This document shows positions 9,912 through 17,835 of a stretch of 56,061 nucleotides of DNA, in pieces. The notes under the pieces were generated by a model. The model was not told the origin of the DNA, searched no databases, and saw only the letters and a program-made list of their open reading frames with translations. The position numbers and the translations under genes are program-made. The stretch is taken from assembly GCF_900155655.1 (NCBI RefSeq), contig NZ_LT706987.1:1786546-1842606 (forward strand). The letters are read 5' to 3'. Source of the DNA: Prevotella ihumii (GTDB taxonomy: Bacteria; Bacteroidota; Bacteroidia; Bacteroidales; Bacteroidaceae). Positions within the stretch are counted from its first letter, which is position 1, and each line of letters opens with the position of its first letter.

Positions 9912-12014
9912 ATGAGACTATTTCTTTCTGACACATTCTATGAAGCGGTACTTTCACTGCCGAAGAAAATACAAAGTAAAGTGATAGCATTCCAAAAGAA
10001 GTTCCGTGAGAACAACGCTGCTAACGGCATTCATCTGGAACCTATTGCTCAGTTTAAGGACAATGCTTTACGCTCAGCTCGTGTGGATGATGATTATCGT
10101 GCCATTATTGGTGTATTGGGTGATGATGCTTACCATTTGCTTTATGTAGGGAAACACGAAGATGCCTATAACTGGGGAATGAGAAAACGCTTTGCTTGGA
10201 ATGAGCATACGCAATCATGTCAGTTGATTACTGTAACAGAGGCTGAAGAAGTCGTATCAAAGGCCACTCCAGATTCGGCAGAGAACGCCTTTTTTAAGGA
10301 TGTAACTGACGAAAAGCTACTGGCCATCGGTGTGCCTCAAGAACTATTGGGCAAAGTAAGAGCCATTCAAACACTCGATGATTTGGACCCATTAGATGAC
10401 ATGTTGCCGAATGATGCCTATGAGAATATTTTCAATCTAATGGATGGCGAGAACATAGACGACATCATTGCAGACATTGAGTCTGGACGTGCCAAAGCTG
10501 ATGAGGATGAATTGCTTAGTGACAACAATAAACGTCGGTTTGTAGAACTGACCGATGACGATGAGTTGCAACGTATCATCGATAAAGATATGGATATATG
10601 GCAACTTTTCCTTCACCCTTCACAGCGCAAATTGGTGAATGCAGATTATAAGGGAACAATGAAGGTAAGTGGCGGTGCTGGTACAGGTAAAACGGTGGCA
10701 GCTCTACACCGTATGAAATACCTTACCTCTAACCCTAATGCCAATGTGTTGTTCACTACTTATACACGCACGCTCAAGGAAAACTTGGAAGGTTTGGTTC
10801 AGAAGATGGAAATAAATCGTAGTCGATATGTCTTGAACAATATTGATCAGGTTTTGATAGAATGCGCTCGCCAATACCATATTAAAGATGGCTTTAAAAT
10901 TTTGGATTACTCTGGAGACGAGGAGTCGTTGAAGCTATGGCGAGAGGTCCTTGAAACAGAAGTTACTGGGTTTGATGAACATTTCCTTTATGATGAATAC
11001 ATTGATGTAATAGTCTATTTTGGAAATGCAGACGCACGTAGTTACATGATGCAGCAACGTGTTGGCCGTACCAAGGCTTTAAGCCGCAAACAGCGCATTG
11101 AGATATGGAAGCTTGTTGAAAAATATGTGGCACTGAAGCAGGAACGTAAATATGTCGATCGATTAGAGTTGTTCAATGAGACCACCAACTATCTCAACGA
11201 ACACAATGTTCGTCCTTTCACGAATGTAATTGCTGACGAGTTCCAGGACTTCTCTAATCCAGAACTGAAGTTTTTACGTGCGCTGGTTGCGGAAGGGCGT
11301 AATGATTTGTTCTTAACAGGCGATCCGATGCAACGTATTTATAGTGGACGCAAAATCAATTTTAGTGCTGCTGGCATTAATGTACGTGGCGTTCGTAGCC
11401 GCCGATTGAAAATCAACTATCGTACTACCGAACCAATCAAGCGTGTGGCTGTATCAATCATTAAAGGTCAAACATACGATGACATGGATGGTGGTACCGA
11501 ATCAACAAAAGGCTACGTGTCTTTAATTCATGGTGGAGAAAAGCCACAATACATTACGGTGTCCAATGCTACAGAGGAAGTTACCCAAGTGGCCGAATGG
11601 ATTGAAGCATGTAAAAACGCTGGTATCTCTTTAAAGGACATTTGTATTGCTGCCCCCAGTATGGGATTGATGAAAGAGTTACAAACTCGTCTTCATACTG
11701 ATGGTACTGCTTATAAAGTACTTAAAGGTACAAGTAAGCAAGGTGCAAGTGATGGCGTCTCTTTGTGTACTTTCCATTCCCTCAAAGGTTTAGAATTTAA
11801 AGCTGTTATCTTGATGGGTGTAAATGAACGCAATGTTCCATCGAAAGCCACTGAAGCATATCCGTTCAATGGTATGGATGCTTTGGAAAAGAAAGAGTAC
11901 CTTTCAAGTAAGCGATCACTATTGTATGTAGCTATAACTCGTGCAAGAGGATTGGCTTACATGGTAGGATATGGTGAACCTTGTGGACTTGTTGAAAACT
12001 TAATTGAAGGATAA
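9912..12014 (+). CDS. RelE-like domain fused to UvrD-family helicase
   Basis: This 700-residue protein has two parts. Residues 1-95 resemble a RelE/ParE-type toxin fold (SARVDDDYRAIIGVL, then YHLLYVGKHEDAYNW). From about 235 it is a superfamily 1A helicase: Walker A GGAGTGKT (254-261), motif II DEFQD (442-446), GDPMQRIY (470-477) and motif VI YVAITRAR (about 675). The linker (100-235) is acidic. UvrD/Rep enzymes unwind DNA with 3'-5' polarity. The RelE-like part may bind or cleave RNA at ribosomes, or may just be a nucleic-acid-binding module; no separate antitoxin gene is visible. It lies one base after the helicase stop and is presumably translated with it. It is the last plus-strand gene of the island and is followed by a perfect hairpin. 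Confidence 0.87.
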   Translation: MRLFLSDTFYEAVLSLPKKIQSKVIAFQKKFRENNAANGIHLEPIAQFKDNALRSARVDDDYRAIIGVLGDDAYHLLYVGKHEDAYNWGMRKRFAWNEHTQSCQLITVTEAEEVVSKATPDSAENAFFKDVTDEKLLAIGVPQELLGKVRAIQTLDDLDPLDDMLPNDAYENIFNLMDGENIDDIIADIESGRAKADEDELLSDNNKRRFVELTDDDELQRIIDKDMDIWQLFLHPSQRKLVNADYKGTMKVSGGAGTGKTVAALHRMKYLTSNPNANVLFTTYTRTLKENLEGLVQKMEINRSRYVLNNIDQVLIECARQYHIKDGFKILDYSGDEESLKLWREVLETEVTGFDEHFLYDEYIDVIVYFGNADARSYMMQQRVGRTKALSRKQRIEIWKLVEKYVALKQERKYVDRLELFNETTNYLNEHNVRPFTNVIADEFQDFSNPELKFLRALVAEGRNDLFLTGDPMQRIYSGRKINFSAAGINVRGVRSRRLKINYRTTEPIKRVAVSIIKGQTYDDMDGGTESTKGYVSLIHGGEKPQYITVSNATEEVTQVAEWIEACKNAGISLKDICIAAPSMGLMKELQTRLHTDGTAYKVLKGTSKQGASDGVSLCTFHSLKGLEFKAVILMGVNERNVPSKATEAYPFNGMDALEKKEYLSSKRSLLYVAITRARGLAYMVGYGEPCGLVENLIEG

Positions 12015-12031
12015 TACATAGTCTCCCCCTC

Positions 12032-12063
12032 CCCTCAAAAAGGCGATGTCGCCTTTTTGAGGG
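12032..12063. terminator. Perfect hairpin after the island operon
   Basis: Arms 12032-12046 and 12049-12063 are perfectly complementary (15 bp, 2-nt loop) with A/T-rich centres (CAAAAAGG/CCTTTTTG). It lies between convergent genes and would serve both strands. No long T-run follows, so intrinsic termination is likely but not certain. Confidence 0.65.
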
Positions 12064-12096
12064 TCGACTAATTATATCAATTAAATTCATACTATT

Positions 12097-12621
12097 CTAA
12101 ATGTAAGATTGTAAAAGTTTCATTTCTCTCAAATACAGCCGTGCGCACATCTCAGCATCATCGCCAGCGCGGTGATGTGTCCCTTCAGGTATGCCAAGTT
12201 GCTCGCAAAGATAACCAAGCGTGTTACAGCCGAAATCATACACTTGTCGGGCAGTCTTCAAAGAGCACTGCCAATTAATATCTGGTAGATGCAAGTGATA
12301 CAACTTGGCTGAGTGTTCGAGACAACTGCGGTCAAAAGGAGCATTATGTGCCACGAAGGTGTTAAACTCATCAAGGTACAAGCGCTCTATCTCTTCCCAT
12401 ACTTCGGGAAACGAAGGTGAGTTTTCTGTATCTTCCGGACGAATACCGTGGCATTGTATGTTCCAATAACTATAGAGATTTTCTTCTGGCTGCACCAACC
12501 ATGAGCGCGTTTCTACCACTTCACCATTGCGCACCACGCAGATACCGACCTCGCAGATGGAAGCACGCTTCGGTGTGGCCGTTTCAAAGTCGATGGCTAT
12601 AAAATTTAATCCGTCTTTCAT
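12097..12621 (-). CDS. DEDDh-family 3'-5' exonuclease (DnaQ-like)
   Basis: A 174-residue protein consisting of one exonuclease domain. All DEDDh residues can be placed: D11 and E13 in IDFETAT, D97 in AHNAPFDRSCL, and H150/D155 in HHRAGDDAE. Enzymes of this kind remove nucleotides from 3' ends with two metal ions, as in the epsilon proofreading subunit, RNase T and many stand-alone nucleases. No polymerase or BRCT domain is attached. It is convergent with the helicase operon and separated by 5 bp from the WYL fragment, so the exonuclease and WYL gene were one unit. Its place in the island suggests a role in defence or in repair of helicase products, which is inference. Confidence 0.85.
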   Translation of the reverse strand: MKDGLNFIAIDFETATPKRASICEVGICVVRNGEVVETRSWLVQPEENLYSYWNIQCHGIRPEDTENSPSFPEVWEEIERLYLDEFNTFVAHNAPFDRSCLEHSAKLYHLHLPDINWQCSLKTARQVYDFGCNTLGYLCEQLGIPEGTHHRAGDDAEMCARLYLREMKLLQSYI

Positions 12622-12626
12622 TGTTC

Positions 12627-13127
12627 TTAATCTTTATAGTACAACATTAGGTTTTTGGCAAAGTTGCGCATCTCATTGCGTACCGATGCCGGCTCAAGCA
12701 CCTCTATTTGGTCGGCCTGTGCCAACAGTGATTGATACAAGTCGAAGGTTGGACAAACGGTCAACTCGAAATAAGATGCTTCGTCATCTTTCAACTCCAC
12801 AAGCTCGCGTTGAGATTCGTGTATTGGCAGCGTGCGTAGATAATCGGGGCCACCATAGTAGGCTTTTAGCACCAATTTTACTGGCTCTTCTTTAGAATGA
12901 ATGATGCCACAACATCCACGGAAGTATTCATCAATGTCGAAATCTTCCTTCATTTGGAAAGTTGCACAAGTAGGATGGCAGTCGAGGATGCGGTCAAGGG
13001 CATAGACCATATAAACATCTTCTGGGCGATTGCCACCATCTTCTTTGTTCTTTTGGCAGTTGCGATTAGAGTAATACGGACTTCGTGCCAGTACATACCA
13101 ACGACGCTTCACTACTTTAACCCAAGT
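12627..13127 (-). pseudogene. WYL-domain regulator, C-terminal fragment
   Basis: The open frame runs from an upstream TAA (13128-13130) and enters directly at VKVVKRRWYVLARSPYY, the core of a WYL domain, then continues through the C-terminal extension to the stop at 12627. WYL regulators of this type are normally about 300 residues with an N-terminal winged helix. Here only about 165 codons remain and no DNA-binding part can be found upstream, so I read it as a 5'-truncated gene. A GTG at 13112 or internal re-start could still give a ligand-binding fragment. WYL proteins (BrxR/CapW-like) often repress defence islands, so loss of the HTH may have changed control of this one. Confidence 0.72.
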
Positions 13128-13239
13128 TTAACACCTATCATCGTAGAATCTTGCTATTATTATACTTTTTCAGTTTTGGCTATGGACTCTGTGTCCTACA
13201 AATTTTTATTTTTCTGAATGGTGCATCTTTCAGTTTTAA

Positions 13240-13398
13240 TTAATGAATACGAAAGTTCTTGTGATAGTTATTATCACCAAGAGAAATATATTTTCTCTCG
13301 GTTCTACTGATATAGACTCGTACTTCGACTTTTCCTTTGCCGCGTTTGGCAGCAACCTTTTTCCGATCATAGATGACCGCAACTTCCTGTTTTGCCAT
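13240..13398 (-). pseudogene. Tyrosine integrase remnant (arm-binding N terminus only)
   Basis: Reading leftward from ATG at 13396-13398 gives 52 codons: MAKQEVAVIYDRKKVAAKRG, then KGKVEVRVYISRTERKYISL, ending GDNNYHKNFRIH and TAA. This is the N-terminal arm-type DNA-binding segment of Bacteroidota phage/transposon-type integrases; the core-binding and catalytic domains are absent. It lies about 245 bp from the 3' end of tRNA-Arg, the usual side for an integrase, and marks the edge of a mobile element that delivered the island or part of it. A frame through the same DNA that overlaps this one has no recognisable content. Confidence 0.72.
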
Positions 13399-13440
13399 AT
13401 TAACAACATTTTAGTGTGGATGGAGAAGAGTATTGGAAGT

Positions 13441-13481
13441 GGTAACACTTTCTGTGTTCTGGTAACACAAATTGGTAACAC
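13441..13481. promoter_or_regulatory. Three GGTAACAC direct repeats upstream of the integrase remnant
   Basis: Identical octamers at 13441-13448, 13461-13468 and 13474-13481, all in the same orientation, 43-83 bp upstream of the integrase start. Short direct repeats at this place often serve as arm-type integrase or excisionase sites; that is inference from position. Confidence 0.45.
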
Positions 13482-13600
13482 ATTTTATTCCCAAGAGTTC
13501 CTTTTTGCTCCCATTACTTCCCATTAGCCACGGGATTTAAAATTAAGCATAAACTCCTCTAAATGTGCTAATTAGTCCACAAGTGGCTCGATCTAAACGC

Positions 13601-13632
13601 AAAAGAGGATATTGTTTCCAAAATCCTCTTTT
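13601..13632 (-). terminator. Terminator of tRNA-Arg
   Basis: Arms 13601-13610 and 13623-13632 (AAAAGAGGAT / ATCCTCTTTT), 12-nt loop, immediately past the 3' end of tRNA-Arg on the minus strand; the stem itself ends in T residues. Confidence 0.7.
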
Positions 13633-13643
13633 TACATGGTTTG

Positions 13644-13718
13644 TGATTCCGTTGGGGTTCGAACCCAAGACCCACAGCTTAGAAGGCTGTTGCTCTAATC
13701 CAACTGAGCTACGGAACC
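13644..13718 (-). tRNA. tRNA-Arg (anticodon TCT)
   Basis: Cloverleaf on the minus strand: acceptor GGTTCCG/CGGAATC with one G-U pair, D-arm GCTC/GAGC, anticodon stem ACAGC/GCTGT with loop CTTCTAA (anticodon TCT), T-arm with TTCGAA. CCA is not encoded. It forms the edge of the island. Confidence 0.96.
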
Positions 13719-13733
13719 ATTAAAAATCGGGTG

Positions 13734-13764
13734 CAAAAGTACTGAAAATATTTGTTTTGACCAA
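13734..13764 (-). promoter_or_regulatory. Promoter of tRNA-Arg
   Basis: Minus strand -7 box TACTTTTG (13734-13741) and -33 TTG (13762-13764) separated by 20 bases. The stretch TTGGTCAAAACAAATA from the -33 box into the spacer is the same as in the tRNA-Asp promoter. Confidence 0.75.
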
Positions 13765-13957
13765 ATAAATAGGCAAATATTTGTTTTAACTAAATAGGCG
13801 GGGGCAGACGTAGAGTCAACCAGTAAGTGCAAAATTACAATATCTGTTTGAAGAACTCTCTCTCTTAGGAGTTGAAAAGTCTAACTTTTCCCTTGGTCTT
13901 CTATTCATTTTTTCTGAATACTCATATTTTAATCCTCAACCATCAATCCTTACAATC

Positions 13958-14044
13958 TGAAACATATATCTCTTGGGGTGCAAAACATCAACTTTGACAA
14001 AGCCAAACATATATGTTTGGGGTGGTAAAACATATATGTTTCAG
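13958..14044. repeat. Palindromic AAACATATATGTTT copies
   Basis: Perfect 14-bp palindromes at 14005-14018 and 14029-14042; the first is followed by GGGGTGG. The outer pair CTGAAACATATAT (13958) and ATATATGTTTCAG (14032-14044) are inverted copies. A further palindrome followed by GAGGTGG is at 39460. Confidence 0.7.
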
Positions 14045-14340
14045 AATGCAGCGATAAGTTGTTTGTTATCAAATAGTTATAATTCTTATTTTTAAATATT
14101 CGGCTCATTAGGCGATTGTTCTAATTGTCGGATAGGCAAAAAGCCATATTTCCTCCTCCTTATTTTTGTCATATAAACCCTATTTTCAGATTTAAAAATC
14201 TAAATTACCAATTTTCTTACAAAGGTGTGCCGCAATTTGGCACAAGTTCGTCTTAACTTTGCACTTGATATACGGTCTCCCCTCAGCCCCTCTACTGGGA
14301 GAAGAGTACAAATTTGCTACAATTAGCAAAGTGCAGCTTT

Positions 14341-14420
14341 GTCAGCCAAGTCGGACAGGTCAGACAAGTCGGACAGGTCCGACAGGTCCGACAGGTCTGA
14401 CTCGTCCGACAAGTCCGACC
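14341..14420. repeat. 9-bp GTCSGAC array B
   Basis: Nine units; the first four read GTCGGAC or GTCAGAC, the last five GTCCGAC or GTCTGAC, so the array is partly self-complementary. It lies about 200 bp upstream of tRNA-Ser. Confidence 0.95.
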
Positions 14421-14538
14421 TATCCCAAAACGACACCAAAAGAAATAAATTTGAAGATTATGATATTAAAAGAACTCTTACACAAAGTAAATTTTGATAT
14501 ATTCTGACGTATAAGCAGTAAAAAAAACAAGAAAAACT

Positions 14539-14569
14539 TTGTGCAATTAGAAAATAAATAGTACCTTTG
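14539..14569 (+). promoter_or_regulatory. Promoter of tRNA-Ser/tRNA-Glu
   Basis: -33 TTG (14539-14541), 20-base spacer, -7 TACCTTTG (14562-14569). The first tRNA begins 48 bp further on; both tRNAs and one terminator follow. Confidence 0.8.
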
Positions 14570-14617
14570 CAGCGCATTTCTAAAATGCTTGGCAACTCGG
14601 TTAACCGAGCCCTGACT

Positions 14618-14704
14618 GGAAGGATGGGTGAGTGGCTGAAACCACCAGTTTGCTAAACTGACGTGCGGGTTACCGTACCGGGGGTTCGAATCCCCCTCCT
14701 TCCG
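14618..14704 (+). tRNA. tRNA-Ser (anticodon GCT)
   Basis: 87 nt; acceptor GGAAGGA/TCCTTCC, anticodon loop TTGCTAA (anticodon GCT), a long variable arm (class II) and T-arm GGGGGTTCGAATCCCCC. Confidence 0.96.
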
Positions 14705-14735
14705 CTGCCTTCGGGCTTACTTCTTAAAGCAAGAA

Positions 14736-14807
14736 GGTCGGTTCATCTAACGGTTAGGATACAAGATTCTCAATCTTGGCATACGAGTTCGATTCTCGTA
14801 CCGACTA
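14736..14807 (+). tRNA. tRNA-Glu (anticodon CTC)
   Basis: 72 nt; acceptor GGTCGGT/ACCGACT with a terminal G-U pair, anticodon stem CAAGA/TCTTG with loop TTCTCAA (anticodon CTC), T-arm with TTCGATT. It is 31 bp after tRNA-Ser. Confidence 0.93.
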
Positions 14808-14818
14808 CTCTAAAAGTT

Positions 14819-14845
14819 CTGCATCAATCGATGCAGATTTTTTTT
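14819..14845 (+). terminator. Terminator after tRNA-Glu
   Basis: Stem CTGCATC/GATGCAG with a 4-nt loop followed by a run of eight or nine T residues. Confidence 0.88.
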
Positions 14846-14965
14846 ATTTAAAAGTTGACTAAACTGAATTGATAAGCGGAGCCCAAAATTTTAAGTTGGA
14901 TCTACCAAACAATAGGAACTTAATAAAAAACAGTGAAAACTCGCAAGAAATTTCCACCGTTTTTT

Positions 14966-14985
14966 AACCCAAATCGGTCGTTAGA
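14966..14985 (+). repeat. Solitary AATCGGTCGTYAGAC-family motif
   Basis: AACCCAAATCGGTCGTTAGA without an array next to it. It lies between the tRNA terminator and the end of the DNPH1-like gene. The same motif caps arrays E, G and J. Confidence 0.8.
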
Positions 14986-15008
14986 TTTCTTCGGGATTTT
15001 TTTATCTT

Positions 15009-15452
15009 CTATTTCAAATTAGCCAATATCTTATCTATTTCGGTATAAATTTCGTCTTCGGTTTCGTAAGGGATAACGTGGAAATACTCGTCACCGCCTA
15101 ACATTGCCGACAATACACTTTTGGTGCGGTCGTAGAATATGTAGCAAGGTTTGTGAAGTGCCTCGGCGTATGCCAATTCGTAGCCAACACCCAACGATGG
15201 GCAGCTACATTCGGCAATGACAAGGTCGCACTCCCTAAGCCACGCTGTGTCACGCTCATAGATAAGAACGTCTATCTTGTGGGTTTGTGGTTTCAAACTC
15301 ATATTTTGCTTGCCTATATGCTCGGTAAGCACGTTAGCCGACTGCTTGATATGCTCAATAAGTCGTTTGTACAACGCTGCATCTACTCTGCCTCCACGAA
15401 TAGAAGCAGAGAAATATACTTTGGGTGCATCGATGATGTTTATAGAATCCAT
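15009..15452 (-). CDS. 2'-deoxynucleoside 5'-phosphate N-hydrolase (DNPH1/Rcl-like)
   Basis: A 147-residue protein of the nucleoside 2-deoxyribosyltransferase superfamily. The segments VYFSASIRGGR (12-22), VLTEHIG (41-47), ERDTAWLRECDLVIAE (66-81) and PSLGVGYELA (85-94) line up by eye with mammalian DNPH1, including the catalytic glutamate of the YEL motif (E92). DNPH1 enzymes hydrolyse the N-glycosidic bond of deoxynucleoside monophosphates, giving base and deoxyribose 5-phosphate, and so clean damaged nucleotides from the pool. A transferase acting on free nucleosides is the alternative, but the sequence is closer to DNPH1. It stands alone, with the nqr operon terminator about 100 bp... upstream regions on both sides being repeat-rich; no operon partner is evident. 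Confidence 0.82.
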   Translation of the reverse strand: MDSINIIDAPKVYFSASIRGGRVDAALYKRLIEHIKQSANVLTEHIGKQNMSLKPQTHKIDVLIYERDTAWLRECDLVIAECSCPSLGVGYELAYAEALHKPCYIFYDRTKSVLSAMLGGDEYFHVIPYETEDEIYTEIDKILANLK

Positions 15453-15682
15453 ATTTTAAAATTTAGCGTAAATGTGTAAGCTAACTGCCTTGCAAATAAT
15501 TAGTTACGAATAATTGAAATGAGCCCAAAACAATTCTTAGCACAAGAAAACTATTGTATTTCCGCTTTATGGAAAACGGCTTTTAGATTTCTTTTTCGGA
15601 TGTGCTGAATTGCTTTTAGTGACGCGAATAACCGCTTGGGGTTTATTCGCGAGCTTGTTGTAGGTTGACCGTTCGTGGTTTT

Positions 15683-15752
15683 GTCAGACAAGTCGGACAA
15701 GTCGGACAAGTCGGACGGGTCAGACAAGTCGGACGGGTCGGACTGGTCGGAC
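15683..15752 (+). repeat. 9-bp GTCSGAC array C
   Basis: Eight units reading GTCGGAC or GTCAGAC on the plus strand. The right flank ACAAAACTGCAGAAAACAAA is a variant of the flank seen beside arrays D and I. It lies between co-directional minus-strand genes. Confidence 0.95.
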
Positions 15753-15792
15753 AAAACTGCAGAAAACAAAGGTAATAGCTTTTAGCTTCCCC

Positions 15793-15852
15793 CTTAACTC
15801 CATTAACTTCCCTCTTAGCTCCATTAACTTCCCCTTAATTCCATTAACTCTG
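15793..15852. repeat. 21-bp tandem repeat (CTTAACTCCATTAACTTCCCY)
   Basis: Almost three units at 15793-15813, 15814-15834 and 15835-15852 with few differences. Related GAGTTA-rich stretches occur next to array D (26358-26390) and after array G (34120-34130). Confidence 0.8.
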
Positions 15853-15867
15853 AAAAATAACTCCAAA

Positions 15868-15913
15868 AAAGCCTTCTTTCAACTTCTGCAAATAGAAGTT
15901 GAAAGAAGGCTTT
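15868..15913 (-). terminator. nqr operon terminator
   Basis: Perfect 20-bp stem (15868-15887 with 15894-15913), 6-nt loop, starting 20 bp past the nqrF stop. The minus-strand arm ends in TTTTTT. Confidence 0.9.
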
Positions 15914-15932
15914 ATAAGATTTGGTGTTATTT

Positions 15933-17201
15933 TTATCCGAAGTCATCGAAGCGGATAGCGTCTTTTTCTACGCCGATGCTGTCGAGATAGTCGGTGACGG
16001 TCTTGATAAGCATAGGAGGACCACAGAGGTAGTATTCGCAATCTTCTGGTGCTTCGTGGTCTTTAAGATAAGTGTCACGAATACAGTTTACAGCGAAACC
16101 TGTGTAATACTTCACACCTTGTGCATCTGCTACTGGGTCTGGCGCATCGAGCGAGAGGTGCATGTGGAAGTTAGGATATTCCTTTTCCATTTTCCAGAAG
16201 TCTTCCAAGAAGAATGCTTCGTTCAATGAACGTGCGCCATAGAAGAAGTGCATCTCACGGTCGCGAGTGTGGAGAGTCTTGAGCATATGCATAATCTGAC
16301 TGCGCAGAGGTGCCATACCTGCACCACCACCAATCCATATCATTTCCTTGCCCGAAGTGAAGTTAGGTGCAAATTCACCATAAGGTCCACTCATCATAAC
16401 CTTATCGCCAGGCTTCAGACTAAAGATGTAAGACGAACCGATACCTGTTGGTACGTTTTGGAAACCTACCTGTGGACGTGGCAAGAATGGTGTTGTGGCA
16501 ATACGCACGGTAAGGGTGATGATGTCGCCCTCGGCAGGATAGTTTGCCATTGAGTAAGCACGCACGGTATCTTCAGGGTTGTGTGCCTTGAGCGAAAGTA
16601 TATTGAACTTTTCCCAAGGACCCATATATTCCTTGCCAATGAGTTCTTTGTCGAAATCCTTATCGTAATCGATGCAATCGTACTTTGGGATACGGATTTG
16701 AGCATACGAACCTGGAACGAAATCCATGTGTTCGCCAGGAGGAAGAGCTACCTTAAACTCTTTGATAAACGAAGATACATTCTTATTAGAGATAACTTCG
16801 CACTCCCATTCTTTCACACCCATTACCGACTCTGCTACCTTGATAGAAAGGTCGCTCTTGATCTTTGCTTGGCAGCCCAATCGCCAATTCTCTTTGATTT
16901 CCTTACGTGAGAAGTGAGGGCGTTCAGAATCTAAGATTTCGCCACCACCTTCAAGCACCTGACACTTACATTGTCCGCAACTTGCTTTACCACCACAAGC
17001 CGAAGGCAAGTAAACACCATTTTCGTTGAGCGTACCCATAATGGTGTTGCCCTGTTCTACCTCAAGTTTTTTATCGCCATTTATCGTAATGGTTACCTTT
17101 CCACTTGGGCTGAGGTACTTCTTTGCCACAAGAAGAATTACCACCAAAAGAAGAATGATTACCAAAAAAACTGCTATACTATATAAAATAAATTGTGCCA
17201 T
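15933..17201 (-). CDS. nqrF: Na+-translocating NADH:quinone reductase subunit F
   Basis: This 422-residue subunit accepts electrons from NADH and passes them through FAD and a 2Fe-2S centre into the Na+-pumping complex. Residues 4-26 are one membrane anchor. A plant-type ferredoxin domain has C69, C75, C78 and C110 as ligands. The FAD-binding RAYSMANY is at 214-221, and the NADH-binding domain follows with IGGGAGMAPLRSQ near 290. The length is slightly above that of Vibrio NqrF. It is the last gene of the six-gene operon, 5 bp after nqrE, and is followed by a strong terminator. Confidence 0.98.
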   Translation of the reverse strand: MAQFILYSIAVFLVIILLLVVILLVAKKYLSPSGKVTITINGDKKLEVEQGNTIMGTLNENGVYLPSACGGKASCGQCKCQVLEGGGEILDSERPHFSRKEIKENWRLGCQAKIKSDLSIKVAESVMGVKEWECEVISNKNVSSFIKEFKVALPPGEHMDFVPGSYAQIRIPKYDCIDYDKDFDKELIGKEYMGPWEKFNILSLKAHNPEDTVRAYSMANYPAEGDIITLTVRIATTPFLPRPQVGFQNVPTGIGSSYIFSLKPGDKVMMSGPYGEFAPNFTSGKEMIWIGGGAGMAPLRSQIMHMLKTLHTRDREMHFFYGARSLNEAFFLEDFWKMEKEYPNFHMHLSLDAPDPVADAQGVKYYTGFAVNCIRDTYLKDHEAPEDCEYYLCGPPMLIKTVTDYLDSIGVEKDAIRFDDFG

Positions 17202-17206
17202 TTGTA

Positions 17207-17833
17207 TTAAATTTTAAGTCCTGAGAAACACATCATAGCCATGGCCATAAGTCCTACAGTAATAAAAGTAATGCCAAGTCCTTGCAAAGGCTTTGGAACA
17301 TTTGAATATTCCATCTTTTCACGGATAGCACCCATCAGCACGATGGCAAAGAGCCAACCTATACCCGACCCCAAACCGTAGATGAACGCATCGCCCACAG
17401 AACCAATATACTGAGAGCTTGCAGGGTCTAAGCCAATGCGCTGTTGCATAAAGAGCGATGCACCCATAATAGCACAGTTTACAGCTATCAATGGAAGGAA
17501 GATACCCAACGCACCATAGAGCGAAGGTGAATACTTCTCGACAGCCATTTCTACCAACTGCACCATACCTGCAATAACGGCAATGAAGAGGATGAAGCTA
17601 AGATAAGAAAGGTCGACACCTTCCACCAAACAGTCAGGACCTAAGACCTTAGTTTGTAAAAGGTAGTTCACAGGTACAGTAACACTCAATACGAAAGTTA
17701 CAGCAGCACCGAGTCCGAACGAAGTCTTAACGTTCTTAGATACAGCCAAGAACGAACACATTCCAAGGAAGAATGCGAATATCATATTGTCCACAAAGAT
17801 GGACCTAAAGAATAAACTTAGTAGATGTTCCAT
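17207..17833 (-). CDS. nqrE: Na+-translocating NADH:quinone reductase subunit E
   Basis: A 208-residue hydrophobic subunit with about six membrane helices. With NqrD it forms the pseudo-symmetric core that holds an iron centre between cysteines. The expected residues are present at C26 (GMCSFLAV) and C120 (AVNCAIMG), the same positions as in the Vibrio protein. It starts two bases after the nqrD stop. Confidence 0.98.
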   Translation of the reverse strand: MEHLLSLFFRSIFVDNMIFAFFLGMCSFLAVSKNVKTSFGLGAAVTFVLSVTVPVNYLLQTKVLGPDCLVEGVDLSYLSFILFIAVIAGMVQLVEMAVEKYSPSLYGALGIFLPLIAVNCAIMGASLFMQQRIGLDPASSQYIGSVGDAFIYGLGSGIGWLFAIVLMGAIREKMEYSNVPKPLQGLGITFITVGLMAMAMMCFSGLKI

Positions 17834-17835
17834 AA

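Larger units (their letters stand above)
13719..14617. other. Gene-free stretch between tRNA-Arg and tRNA-Ser
   Basis: About 900 bp without a credible gene. It holds the tRNA-Arg promoter, a degenerate second copy of its upstream sequence (13770-13797), palindromic AAACATATATGTTT copies, a TAACTTTG box (14254-14261, with no good -33 partner), repeat array B and the tRNA-Ser promoter. An 82-codon frame at 14259-14507 runs through the array and is not taken as a gene. Confidence 0.7.

Noticed and set aside
13236..13527. Overlapping frames on both strands around the integrase remnant
   Set aside because: The recognisable integrase N terminus is in a different frame (13240-13398, minus).
14259..14507. 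82-codon frame upstream of tRNA-Ser
   Set aside because: Half of it is array B; no family resemblance and no start signal.
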